This document shows, piece by piece, positions 37,881-46,816 of a stretch of DNA of 64,000 nt; within the stretch, counting starts at the first letter, position 1, and every line of letters begins with the position of its first letter. Under the pieces are notes generated by a model, which was not told the DNA's origin, did not search any database, and saw only the letters and a program-made list of their open reading frames with translations. The translations under genes and the position numbers were made by a program. Location: contig JAHLVW010000015.1 in assembly GCA_019058275.1 (NCBI GenBank), positions 62,001 through 126,000 on the forward strand. The letters are read 5' to 3'. Source of the stretch: Candidatus Heimdallarchaeota archaeon. GTDB taxonomy: Archaea; Asgardarchaeota; Heimdallarchaeia; JABLTI01.

Positions 37881-40067
37881 ATGAAAGCAAAATATCAAAT
37901 AAGATTTCTATCCATAATCGTAACGATTGTTATACCATTAGTACTACTTAGTTCTAATTCCAATCTGGATAAGTATTTTGTAGAAAACGAACTTGCAAAT
38001 TTTCCTTTAACAAATACCATTGAAATGAATGGTTATACAGATATAGAATCTTATTTTGATAATCCTATCTGGATAAATGATAACATTATTGGATCTATTA
38101 TTTCTTCACCAACAATTAGTGATTTAGATAATGATTCAGATATGGAAATTATATTATTAACTGATAGGAATTTTGTTTATATTTTGGATCACACTGGATT
38201 ACCTTTGGATGGTTGGGGTGAGCCTTTTGCACTACATTTAGATGAGGACCTAACTTCACATTCTGGTGATGCTCCACACCCAATAGTATTAGATTTCAAT
38301 GATGATGGTGAACAAGAGATTATTGTTGCAACATTCAATGGGACAATTCATGCATTCTTCTTAAATGGTACAGAAGTTCCTGGTTGGCCTGTATACATTG
38401 ACGGGAATATTTCTTCTTCACCAGCAGCAGGGGATATAGATGGCGATTTGCAAGATGAGATTGTTGTAAGTAGTTGGAATTTTAATATCCATGCTTTTGA
38501 ATTAGATGGGAATAATGTTACTGGATTTCCATTTACTGGATCAACAGATCAAATATTTAGCACACCTGCTCTTGCCAATCTTGATAGTGATCCCGAACTA
38601 GAAATAGCATTTGGTTCAGATGATAGCAACGTATATGTTTTAAACGGAGATGGAACAGTTATGCCAGGTTGGCCTAAAGAAACTAAGCATCATGTAAAAT
38701 CAGCACCAGCTATAGCAGATTTGGATCTTGATGGTAAAAATGAGATAATTGTTGGTTCAGTCGATAAGAGCATCTACATTTTTAGAAATAACGGTTCTAA
38801 TTTTGGCAGCTGGCCTTGTAAAACACCCATTTCGATTTATACTAGTCCAACTGTTGGTGATATTAATTGTGATGGGTTTATTGATATTGTAATTCAAGCT
38901 AATAGTTCACTATATGCTTTTACAGATGTAGTGAATAGTAATGACACTGAATGGACTAACTACTATCCAGGAGTAATAAGTAGGGAACAGATTATTGTTG
39001 ACATTGATGGAGATCTAGTTCCTGAGATTATTCAAGTTACTAGTATTGGTTTTATTAGAATAATATCAAATAATGGCACTACTATACATTCGAAATTGTT
39101 AACGTTTAATGGAATCGAATCTCAACCAGCAGTTGGAGATATAGATGGGGATAAAATTCTTGAAATTATTTTTACAACTAGAGCTACTGGTACAGTTGAA
39201 GCAATTGCTGAAGTTCATGCTTTCAAGTTAGGGTCTTTAGGATTACTACCTTGGGGTGGATTCAGAGCAGGAAGAGAAAGAAATGGTAGACCATTTGATA
39301 GCGATGGTGATGGTTTAAACACAGCTGAAGAAGAGATTTTAGGAACAGATGAAAACAACCCAGATACAGACGGGGATACAATACTTGATGGTGATGAGAT
39401 CTACAAATATAATCTTAATCCTGTGATACCAGATGCAGATGCAGATTATGATAATGATTTATTGAGTAATGTAGATGAGTTCGATATCTACAACACTGAT
39501 CCTACAAATCCCGATACAGATGGGGATACATTAGAGGATGGGGAAGAAGTTTATACTTATGGAACAGATCCTACAAAATCAGATACCGATGATGATTTCA
39601 TGCCTGATAATTTTGAGGTTAGGTTTGAGAACACCGATCCTCACGTTCCTGATACTTATCAAGATCTTGATGAAGATAATTTAACTAATGTCGAGGAATA
39701 TGATCAGGATACTAATCCAGACAATCCGGACACAGATGGTGACTCTCTTCTAGATGGAGATGAAGTGAAAAGATACCATACAGATCCAAATGTGCCTGAT
39801 GCGGATTTGGATTCTGATGGAGATGGACTTACCAATGTTGACGAAGTAGACCTTTATGGTACAGACCCTACAGATCCTGATTCAGATGACGACGGATATG
39901 ATGACTACTACGAGGTTAAACGTGGTACGGACCCAAATGACCCCAACAGTACGCCATTCCCATTATGGACTATTGCCCCAATAACTTTAGGTTCAAGTTT
40001 AATACTGGGAATTGCAGGTTACTTTACTATCAAAAATATTTACTTAAAGAAAAGAAGAGCCATTTAA
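37881..40067 (+). CDS. Surface protein: beta-propeller plus calcium-binding TSP3 repeats
   Basis: The 728-residue protein has a signal or anchor (about 8-25), an FG-GAP/VCBS-like beta-propeller at about 60-450 (repeated phrases such as SPAAGDIDGDLQDEIVVSSW), about nine thrombospondin type 3 repeats at about 472-690 (motif DTDGDxxxDGxE) and one membrane helix at about 697-718 with a basic tail. The aspartates should bind calcium and stiffen a stalk. It lies between the minus-strand permease and the plus-strand ATPase. It resembles the repeat protein at 50463, which also sits next to a permease. Likely function: calcium-dependent surface adhesion or an envelope partner of the permease. Confidence 0.85.
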   Translation: MKAKYQIRFLSIIVTIVIPLVLLSSNSNLDKYFVENELANFPLTNTIEMNGYTDIESYFDNPIWINDNIIGSIISSPTISDLDNDSDMEIILLTDRNFVYILDHTGLPLDGWGEPFALHLDEDLTSHSGDAPHPIVLDFNDDGEQEIIVATFNGTIHAFFLNGTEVPGWPVYIDGNISSSPAAGDIDGDLQDEIVVSSWNFNIHAFELDGNNVTGFPFTGSTDQIFSTPALANLDSDPELEIAFGSDDSNVYVLNGDGTVMPGWPKETKHHVKSAPAIADLDLDGKNEIIVGSVDKSIYIFRNNGSNFGSWPCKTPISIYTSPTVGDINCDGFIDIVIQANSSLYAFTDVVNSNDTEWTNYYPGVISREQIIVDIDGDLVPEIIQVTSIGFIRIISNNGTTIHSKLLTFNGIESQPAVGDIDGDKILEIIFTTRATGTVEAIAEVHAFKLGSLGLLPWGGFRAGRERNGRPFDSDGDGLNTAEEEILGTDENNPDTDGDTILDGDEIYKYNLNPVIPDADADYDNDLLSNVDEFDIYNTDPTNPDTDGDTLEDGEEVYTYGTDPTKSDTDDDFMPDNFEVRFENTDPHVPDTYQDLDEDNLTNVEEYDQDTNPDNPDTDGDSLLDGDEVKRYHTDPNVPDADLDSDGDGLTNVDEVDLYGTDPTDPDSDDDGYDDYYEVKRGTDPNDPNSTPFPLWTIAPITLGSSLILGIAGYFTIKNIYLKKRRAI

Positions 40068-40142
40068 ATTCCTAATCCTCTCTTTTTTGTTCTATTTTTT
40101 TTTAACAAGATTATTAGAAATGCTTTTTATTGCAAGAGACTT

Positions 40143-40907
40143 TTGATAACTAAGCTGGATGTGAGTAGATTGGCAAAAGATGAAGATTATGTAATTGTTA
40201 CTAAAGGATTAACAAAAGAATATCCATTTGGGGAAACTACAATTAAAGCTATCAATGGCATTGATTTTGCTATTAAGAAAGGGGAATATGCAACAATTGT
40301 TGGTCCTTCTGGTAGTGGTAAAACAACTTTCCTCAATTTAATCGGAACTATTGATAATCCTACATCTGGAGAAATATTCTTCAATGGAAGAAAAGTTTCT
40401 GAAATGACTGGTAAAGAAATTAGGGAACTTAGAAGAACAAAAATTGGTTTTGTTTTTCAAGCTTTCAACCTCCTGGAAATTCTTACGACCGCTGAAAATA
40501 TCGCTCTTCCTATGATCATTAATGGTACTCCAGCTGTTGAGAGAGAAGAACGAGTACAAGAACTTCTTGAGATAATTGGTCTTCCAGATAGAGGAGAACA
40601 TTTCCCAATGGAACTTAGTGGTGGTCAAAGGCAAAGAGTGGCTATTGCAAGATCATTAGCTAATAAACCTGAAGTCATTCTTTTAGACGAACCAACAGGT
40701 CAAGTTGATAGTAACACTTCTCGTGAAATTATGGATTATCTTTTGAAAATCAATAGAGAAGAAGGTGTTACATTAATTGTCGTTACTCATGAAGATATGA
40801 TTGCTTCTGAATCAAGAAGACCTTTAACAATTATCGATGGCAAAATCTATGAAGGAATTCTTGAATCATTCTTAGACATTAAAGCCATACAAGAAGGAAC
40901 ATTATAG
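40143..40907 (+). CDS. ABC transporter ATPase of the LolD/MacB type
   Basis: The 254-residue protein has every ABC ATPase motif: Walker A GPSGSGKTT, Q-loop FQAFNLLEILTTAENIALP, signature LSGGQRQRVAIARS, Walker B VILLDEPTG and the switch histidine in VVTHE. The sequence between Walker A and the signature fits the LolD/FtsE/MacB class that works with FtsX-type permeases. It lies 75 bases after the TSP3 protein on the same strand. Two matching permeases exist in the window (34819 and 47597) but only this ATPase, so it may serve both. The first codon in the frame is TTG at 40143; a nearer start is possible. Confidence 0.9.
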   Translation: MITKLDVSRLAKDEDYVIVTKGLTKEYPFGETTIKAINGIDFAIKKGEYATIVGPSGSGKTTFLNLIGTIDNPTSGEIFFNGRKVSEMTGKEIRELRRTKIGFVFQAFNLLEILTTAENIALPMIINGTPAVEREERVQELLEIIGLPDRGEHFPMELSGGQRQRVAIARSLANKPEVILLDEPTGQVDSNTSREIMDYLLKINREEGVTLIVVTHEDMIASESRRPLTIIDGKIYEGILESFLDIKAIQEGTL

Positions 40908-41152
40908 ATAAATCCTTTTGTCCTTTTATTTCTCTTTTCTACTTTGTATTGAACATCTAATTGAGAATACTCTTAGTAAATGCTCAAGTTTAAAGTTCCC
41001 TAAAAGGAAAATTAAAATAGAGTGACTTTTCTTTTTAATCAATGAATGTCAAAAATGACTTCATTTTTGTTAAAAACATAAAATTACTATGCTGATAATA
41101 TATGACATTAAAAAGTTAATAGTCTAATAATAATTATGAGGGGAATAAAAAG

Positions 41153-43510
41153 ATGTCTACACAACCATCTATAACACCATTCCTAGATAGGATTGGTTTA
41201 AGTGAAGAAGAACAAAAAGTGTATTTTGCTTTACTCGCTCTCGGTCCTTTAACTGCTGGAGAGATATCCAAATATTCTAAAGTGAAGCCAATTTCTAAAG
41301 TAAAAACAACTCTTGGAAGTTTATTCGCAAGAAATTACGCTTACAATATTGAAGGATTAGTCGATAAAGCAATTGGACTTTATCCTTTTAGAGAGATCGC
41401 TAAAGAAGCAGGTAAAGATGCTAAGAAAATTGATCAACTTATTGCTGAGCTTAAATCCTATGTTGCTGAGCAAATCAAGCATTTTGACCAAGTGATGGAA
41501 GATACCAAAGATTATGTTCGCAGTGAGAAGAAGAAGAAGAGTGACACAGTCACTGCAAATAGCAATGAGAATCGAGCTGGCATTGAAGCTAAATTAACAG
41601 AAGCTACAACTACCATTACAACAACTGTTGATACTACAAAGAAAAGCATTACAAGTGCAGCTAATAGATTCCTCAAGAAGCAAACTGAAAATGCTGATAC
41701 CTTCGAAAGCGGTACAATTGAGAATTTTGACTTGTTTGCTGCTGACTTGAAAGAAAAAAATGAATCAGCACTTCAAACTTTAAGTGACGATATTAAAGCT
41801 AACAATGATAGCTTTCTTGCTGATGGAACAAGAGCATTAAATTCTACTCATCAATCTATTTCTTCGAAAGCAGATAGTTTAGGTGATACTCTCAAAGGAG
41901 ATTCCAAAGAAAAACTAGACAACACTAGAGACCATGTTCTTATTGGTTTGGAATCATTCATTAGTGAGTCTGAAGGTAATGTTAATAGCTTGAATGAAAT
42001 CTTAACAACTGAAACAAATGAACAATCTTCAACTATCAAAGCAACAGCTGAAAAAGCTAAGAAAAATAGAATTGATTTGAACAACCAATTCAAGAGTGGT
42101 ATTGCTGAAAATTTTGAGAAGGTTAAAACTGATTTTGCTCAAGATTTTGAAGTATTTCAAGGCAAGTTTACTAAGCAGTTGGATAGGATTGCAGAGAGAT
42201 TCAAAAAGCAAATTGATGATCTAAAAGCTAGTACAGCAACCGATGTTGGTTTACTGTGTGAAGAAGCATCAGCTTCAGTAACAGAACTTGTCAATAAACA
42301 CAATGAGGAAATAGCTGCTAACGTTGATTTAGATAACAAAGCAGTGGAAGATGGAACAACTGCTATGCTTGCTAAAGTGAATGCACAAAACACCAAAGCA
42401 ATTAAAGGAATTGATTCATCAGTTGGTGCTCTTAATTCAAGTATAATTTTATTGAAAGCTAATTACAGTGCTGATATTAACTCTAGAATAGATGAAACGA
42501 TATCTTCGATGGACACAGCAATTGATGGTACTGTCCAAGAAACAAAGGATGAATATGAATCTGCAAGAGTTTCAATTGTAGATAAATTAGAAACCTTAAC
42601 TTCTGGTAATTCAAACACTACCTCTAATGTAACTATTACACAAACAGAGGAAATAAAGGCAACAACTGATGCTCTAGTTACAGGTAGTAAAGAACAACTT
42701 GCAGAAACTAAGAGTGAAATGCTAAGCAGCACAAAGAAGACCAAGCAAAAGATTGCTTCTGATTCCACAAGTGGTTTTGATACAATTGGTACAACAGCAA
42801 CTACAACACTAAAAGAAACAGCTGAAACAGCTAAAACTGGAATCAGAAATAATGAAGAAACAACCATTGGTGCAATTAATGCAATTACTAATGTCGTAGA
42901 AACATCAGTAAGAAAAGAAATCGAAGCAGTAAAAGGTGGCTTCAATGATTACTACAAACGTTTTGCTAAAGATGCTCTCAAAATTTCCAAATTACTAATG
43001 GATTTCGAGAAGCAACATATCGCATTCCAAGATACAGTAATGGTCTATCCAAGGCCAAAAATTGAAACTGCTATTCTATATAGTAAGGATGCTATCTTTG
43101 ATAGATTAGATGATATGCTTACTAATAGAATCAAATCTAACGTAACACTGGTTATTCCTGATCCAACTGATATTCCAACTAGGTCTTTAGCTAAGGTCAA
43201 AGATCAAGCTAAAATGACTATTATCTCAAAGATCGATGAAATTGGTAATAAGGACATCATTGATCAGATAAAAGCAGCTGATGCTCTTGGTCGAGCTAAA
43301 ATCAGAAAGATCGGCATGCAAGACATGGTAGGTTACTCTGAATACATTGCTTTTGACAGAGATGGTGGCGAAGAGATGCTTATAGCATTCAAAGATGAAA
43401 CAGAGAAAGATTGGGTAGGAATTCTATCCACATCAGATGGTTTCAAGAATGTTGTTATAGGCGAAACTCTTGGCAGACAAGCACTATCAATTTCAAGAGA
43501 ACTGAAATAA
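41153..43510 (+). CDS. TrmB-like winged-helix protein with very long coiled coil
   Basis: The 785-residue protein begins with a TrmB-type winged helix (about 8-75; GLSEEEQKVYFALLALGPLT) and continues with about 550 residues that are nearly all helical, rich in Thr, Ser, Lys and Asp, with a repeat-like flavour as in chemoreceptor rods. The last 140 residues form an alpha/beta domain (NVTLVIPDPTDI, MLIAFKDETEKDWVGIL) like the C-terminal domain of the protein at 4343. No membrane helix is seen. A GAGGGG ribosome site precedes the ATG, and a clear terminator follows. It lies between ABC ATPase and ribK genes. Role unknown. Confidence 0.75.
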   Translation: MSTQPSITPFLDRIGLSEEEQKVYFALLALGPLTAGEISKYSKVKPISKVKTTLGSLFARNYAYNIEGLVDKAIGLYPFREIAKEAGKDAKKIDQLIAELKSYVAEQIKHFDQVMEDTKDYVRSEKKKKSDTVTANSNENRAGIEAKLTEATTTITTTVDTTKKSITSAANRFLKKQTENADTFESGTIENFDLFAADLKEKNESALQTLSDDIKANNDSFLADGTRALNSTHQSISSKADSLGDTLKGDSKEKLDNTRDHVLIGLESFISESEGNVNSLNEILTTETNEQSSTIKATAEKAKKNRIDLNNQFKSGIAENFEKVKTDFAQDFEVFQGKFTKQLDRIAERFKKQIDDLKASTATDVGLLCEEASASVTELVNKHNEEIAANVDLDNKAVEDGTTAMLAKVNAQNTKAIKGIDSSVGALNSSIILLKANYSADINSRIDETISSMDTAIDGTVQETKDEYESARVSIVDKLETLTSGNSNTTSNVTITQTEEIKATTDALVTGSKEQLAETKSEMLSSTKKTKQKIASDSTSGFDTIGTTATTTLKETAETAKTGIRNNEETTIGAINAITNVVETSVRKEIEAVKGGFNDYYKRFAKDALKISKLLMDFEKQHIAFQDTVMVYPRPKIETAILYSKDAIFDRLDDMLTNRIKSNVTLVIPDPTDIPTRSLAKVKDQAKMTIISKIDEIGNKDIIDQIKAADALGRAKIRKIGMQDMVGYSEYIAFDRDGGEEMLIAFKDETEKDWVGILSTSDGFKNVVIGETLGRQALSISRELK

Positions 43511-43526
43511 ACTGCAAACACTATTA

Positions 43527-43565
43527 GGATCTATATCATTATAGATCCACTCTCTAATTTTTTTT
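43527..43565 (+). terminator. Hairpin and T run after the coiled-coil gene
   Basis: GGATCTATA (43527-43535), loop TCAT and TATAGATCC (43540-43548) make a perfect nine-pair stem, followed within about 10 bases by a run of ten or more T. It is 17 bases after the stop codon. Confidence 0.8.
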
Positions 43566-43730
43566 TTCCTCAAAATCCTTAAATTAATGTGAGAAGAGAG
43601 TGATTCTCAGAAAATCAATATCAAATCTAAAATATGAGAATGAATAAATATTCTTTTAAGAAAAGAACTTGCAGTGCAAGATATCCAATAGAATTGCTTA
43701 TCTAAAAATATGAAATAGGAATGGTAGAAA

Positions 43731-44474
43731 ATGACACAAACAGAATCTGATTACAAAAGCTTCCTTTTTGGTAGCGATGTTGATTTTGATAGTAAGCAAT
43801 TAGCGGTAGTATTAAAGTTAGGAATTTATGGTGCAATTAACAATCCGATTGATATCACTAGTAGTGAGTTAGGGAGATACTTAGGAGTATCCCAACAAAC
43901 TGCTGCAAGGTATTTAGTTGAATTAGAAAAGAACCATTTGATTGAAAGAACTAGAACTTCTAGAGGACAATCAGTCCAAATAACTAAACTTGGTCGAGAA
44001 CTGCTGGAAAACTTGAGCATAATGATAACTAAAGCTCTTTATTCACAAACTCGTTCAGCCACAATTTATGGGGAATTAGAGAGTGGCTTAGGAGAAGGAG
44101 CATGGTATATCTCACAAGAAGGATATTCACAACAATTTATTGATGTATTGGGGTTTGTTCCCTTCCCTGGAACATTAAATCTACGTATTTTGAACATTGA
44201 TGATTTAAAGAAAATTGCTCATATAAGGCAATCAGAACCTTATATTATTCGAGGATTTCAAAAGAAAGGACGACATTTTGGAGATGTCATGTGCTATAAA
44301 GCTCGATTCATAGATGGAACAATGGGCGCAATAATAATACCGAGCAGGACACATCACAACAAAGATATTCTTGAAGCAATTGCTCCAGTAAATCTTAGAG
44401 AGAAATTAGCGGAAAACCCTAACATACCACTAAGAGATGGTGTTAACATAAGAATTGATGTTCTGCTTCAGTAG
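43731..44474 (+). CDS. ribK: CTP-dependent riboflavin kinase with N-terminal winged helix
   Basis: The 247-residue protein has a winged helix at about 25-95 (LGVSQQTAARYLVELEKNHL) and an archaeal RibK domain at about 105-247. The RibK signature GLGEGAWYISQEGYSQQF and GFVPFPGTLNLRI is clear. RibK makes FMN from riboflavin with CTP instead of ATP. The fused winged helix occurs in many archaeal members and may regulate flavin genes. It stands alone on the plus strand and is convergent with pncC. Confidence in the enzyme is high; the regulatory role is inference. Confidence 0.92.
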   Translation: MTQTESDYKSFLFGSDVDFDSKQLAVVLKLGIYGAINNPIDITSSELGRYLGVSQQTAARYLVELEKNHLIERTRTSRGQSVQITKLGRELLENLSIMITKALYSQTRSATIYGELESGLGEGAWYISQEGYSQQFIDVLGFVPFPGTLNLRILNIDDLKKIAHIRQSEPYIIRGFQKKGRHFGDVMCYKARFIDGTMGAIIIPSRTHHNKDILEAIAPVNLREKLAENPNIPLRDGVNIRIDVLLQ

Positions 44475-44521
44475 TAGCGGAACTCATCATTCTTCTTTCT
44501 TTATTATAAACAACTATTCAT

Positions 44522-45025
44522 TTAATAAACTGATTCAAGTGTTGCTATTAACTCATTGAATAGTTTCTGAGCTATTTCTTTTTTAAGATCATGTCGGTTT
44601 TTCTTAGGATCAAGCTCCAATTCACGAGCAATAGTTGTTTGACCAGCTATAGCTACCCCAATAAAAACAGTACCTTTTAATTTTCCCTCAATTGACTCAC
44701 CGATTACTCCAGTAGTAGACAAACCTATGTCAGCATCGTATTCTAATACACCTTCAGCCATCATTTTAGCTACTTCAAGAGAGATTGTTCCATGATCGCG
44801 AATAATATATGATGGGATGCCCAAGAATTCTTCTTTTGAATCAATGGTATAAGCAACAATACTATAAAGGAGAACATCTGAAGAATCATCAAGATCTGTA
44901 AGAAGAGATGATACTAGTCCGCCTGTACAGCTTTCTGCAATAGCAAGTGTTAAAGTTCGAGTACGAAGTTCATGAAGAACTTGTTCTGCTAGTTCAGATA
45001 GTTCATCATCAATAGTCAAATTCAT
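44522..45025 (-). CDS. pncC: CinA C-terminal domain protein, NMN amidase
   Basis: The 167-residue protein has the CinA-C/PncC signature AIAESCTGGLVSSLLTD, with the catalytic serine, and the later STTGVIG and KGTVFIGVA segments. Length matches stand-alone PncC, which deamidates nicotinamide mononucleotide in NAD recycling. No competence-type N-terminal domain is present. It is convergent with ribK, 48 bases apart. Activity is inferred from conserved residues. Confidence 0.88.
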   Translation of the reverse strand: MNLTIDDELSELAEQVLHELRTRTLTLAIAESCTGGLVSSLLTDLDDSSDVLLYSIVAYTIDSKEEFLGIPSYIIRDHGTISLEVAKMMAEGVLEYDADIGLSTTGVIGESIEGKLKGTVFIGVAIAGQTTIARELELDPKKNRHDLKKEIAQKLFNELIATLESVY

Positions 45026-45163
45026 GCACCTATTTCTACAGATATTTGCTTAATTAAAAGAGTATAGATTATTGTCTCTATAATTTTTTTTCTAATCCTA
45101 AAAGTCAGTTTAAAAAGCTCTTACCAAGATAGAAGAACACTTTATTGAGGAGACGAGATTCTA
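45026..45163. other. Start of a 730-base region without a firm gene
   Basis: Between pncC and the winged-helix gene at 45758 no gene of normal size exists. This first part is AT-rich and holds the pncC promoter; the following parts contain a broken zinc-ribbon frame, a small minus-strand frame, a hairpin at about 45441-45474 (TGGTCATT / AATGACCA) and a good TATA box. Confidence 0.5.
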
Positions 45164-45386
45164 GTGAACGAAAATGTTTGTCCGCATTGTGGAACAATTC
45201 TTGATTTGAAAGATATTTATTGGAACACTAAAGAAAATAAATGACTTTTCAAGGGAATTAATCATAAATCCCATTGGCAATTGGCAAAGATATACTACAA
45301 AAAGCTGGGAGGAATTAGTAATGAATAGAGTTAAAGAAATTTATCTTGCACATAGTAAACCTTTTTCAATTAGAGATTTAAATTAA
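45164..45386 (+). pseudogene. Probable frameshifted remnant with zinc-ribbon start
   Basis: A GTG with GAGGAG upstream opens a 26-codon frame (MNENVCPHCGTILDLKDIYW and six more) that ends at 45244. The first two cysteines look like half a zinc ribbon. In the adjacent frame a stretch open from about 45210 to the TAA at 45384 encodes plausible sequence (NDFSRELIINPIGNWQRY, then KEIYLAHSKPFSIRDLN). One frameshift would join them into about 73 codons. The second part also has its own GGGAGG and ATG at 45321. It may be a decayed gene or two micro-ORFs. No family is recognised. Confidence 0.35.
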
Positions 45387-45464
45387 AACAAGAAGTATAA
45401 AGTACATAAAAAAAGCAAGAACAAATTAATAAGAAATAGTTTGGTCATTTTAATTGAAACCAAT

Positions 45465-45563
45465 TTAATGACCATAAACTAATGCATAATCCATTCTTGC
45501 TTTATTTTGGAATTTTTTGATTTGATCTTTAATTGTTTTTTTGTGATAGATTTCTTGTCTCAT
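45465..45563 (-). CDS. Possible 32-residue protein
   Basis: An ATG at 45563 with GGAG about ten bases upstream opens a 32-codon lysine-rich frame (MRQEIYHKKTIKDQIKKF and the rest). The stop overlaps an inverted repeat at 45441-45474 that could end its transcript. Such a short frame can occur by chance, and I recognise no family. Confidence 0.25.
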   Translation of the reverse strand: MRQEIYHKKTIKDQIKKFQNKARMDYALVYGH

Positions 45564-45684
45564 TTTTTATTTCTCCGTCTTGTTTTTTAAGATACTATTC
45601 TCACACAGATATATAAGGGTTTCTCAAATAATGAGAAGAAAATATTATATATTTAGAATGCGATTTCAAAAGTTAAGAATAACA

Positions 45685-45694
45685 TTTAAATATA
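45685..45694 (+). promoter_or_regulatory. TATA box of the winged-helix gene
   Basis: TTTAAATATA is a textbook archaeal TATA box 64 bases before the GTG and 73 before the ATG. It predicts a start near 45718 and a leader of about 40 bases containing GAGGTGAT just before the ATG. Confidence 0.6.
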
Positions 45695-45757
45695 CAAGAA
45701 TGCATTATATTAATATAAGAAATAAATACTAAACAATAAGAAAATGAGGTGATAAGA

Positions 45758-46393
45758 ATGAGTCAAGACGTGATAACTTACAAACAACAAACAGTAATGG
45801 CACTTAACGAAGAGCAAGTAGATTTGTTATATAGTGATGCTAACTTAAGCTACATTATCAAGTTCTTAAGAGCAGGTCCACGAACTGTAAAAGAATTGGA
45901 AAAAGATTTCACAAAGAAAGGTATCAAAAAATCGGATAAATCAATTTATCGTTACTTAAAGAATTTAACAGAAGTTGGAATGGTCGCAAAAGCAGGTAAG
46001 AGGATCACATCGAAAGGAGCAAGTGAACTTCAGACTGAAACAATTTACATACGAACCTCAAAAATGTTTTTAACAGAGAATCTTAGAAAAAAGATGAATA
46101 CTTTAGATAAAAAAGATGTTGAGTTGTTTTATGATACAATTTTCTCTTTACTTGCTGGTAAATTCAAAGATAAGATAAAGTCCGATAAAGGTGTTGATAA
46201 GCTAATTAATACTCTTGAATCTAAAAAATTCGAACTTGTGAATGACATATTAGGAAATGCTGATGAAGAAACGCTAGGTAAGGTAAACAAACTAGATTGG
46301 GGCTTACTTGATTATTTAATAGAATATATTGGATGGTTAGCCCTAAGTTTAGATTACAATGTTGTTGAAGAAATTGAAGATTGCTGTTGCTAA
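45758..46393 (+). CDS. Winged-helix regulator with C-terminal cysteine cluster
   Basis: The 211-residue protein has a winged helix at about 15-90 (YIIKFLRAGPRTVKELEKDF, then IYRYLKNLTEVGMVAKAGKR) and an all-helical C-terminal half. The chain ends in acidic residues and three cysteines (EEIEDCCC), which might bind a metal or form disulfides. The ATG at 45758 has GAGGTGAT four to five bases upstream; an in-frame GTG at 45749 overlaps that site. It stands alone with its own TATA box and terminator. No family beyond winged helix is recognised, and the target is unknown. Confidence 0.72.
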   Translation: MSQDVITYKQQTVMALNEEQVDLLYSDANLSYIIKFLRAGPRTVKELEKDFTKKGIKKSDKSIYRYLKNLTEVGMVAKAGKRITSKGASELQTETIYIRTSKMFLTENLRKKMNTLDKKDVELFYDTIFSLLAGKFKDKIKSDKGVDKLINTLESKKFELVNDILGNADEETLGKVNKLDWGLLDYLIEYIGWLALSLDYNVVEEIEDCCC

Positions 46394-46433
46394 ATTAAAT
46401 TTAGGCTCTTGAAAAAGATAATAAAAGAAATTT

Positions 46434-46490
46434 AAAGAGAAGGAGTTAACCTTCAATTGGTTTAGCTTCCTTTCTTTTATATTTTATTTT
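46434..46490 (+). terminator. Imperfect hairpin with T-rich tail
   Basis: Sequence 46434-46451 pairs imperfectly with 46459-46477 (GAAGGAG and TTAACC against GGTTTAGCTTCC), followed by T-rich DNA. It comes about 40 bases after the winged-helix gene. Confidence 0.45.
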
Positions 46491-46816
46491 TAATTTATTT
46501 TCTTTCGTTTCTGAAATAGAATAACAAAAAATGATACAATGAATATTGATGAAATCATGAGATTATGATAAGAAAGGAAGAATTACTAAAGATTATTTTT
46601 TTGAAGTAAATGGTAAGAAATCATAGCAATTATCGTCAAACTGCTAATTGTGAGACTGGTCGTTCTGATTAATGGAACACCAAAAACAATGTTAACGAGT
46701 TGGTTACCTACTACTATCCACAATGCAGGAAGAAAGTAATAATATAATAAAAAAGCGGAAGATGGAGAGTGTCTTCTCTTTTTTCTTGAGTTTCTTAGAA
46801 AACATTTAGAAAAAAT
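46491..46816. other. Intergenic region with a membrane-protein-like fragment
   Basis: On the minus strand a frame ending at 46586 encodes about 50 residues that look like two membrane helices (PALWIVVGNQLVNIVFGV, then LTIIAMISYHLL). Upstream the frame runs into the tRNA gene, so the annotated-looking start is not real. It could be the tail of a decayed gene just downstream of the tRNA, a site where elements often integrate. No other feature is seen. Confidence 0.3.

Noticed and set aside
42463..42945. 160-codon minus-strand frame
   Set aside because: It is antisense to the repetitive Thr/Ser-rich coiled coil of the 785-residue protein, whose codon pattern creates long reverse frames.
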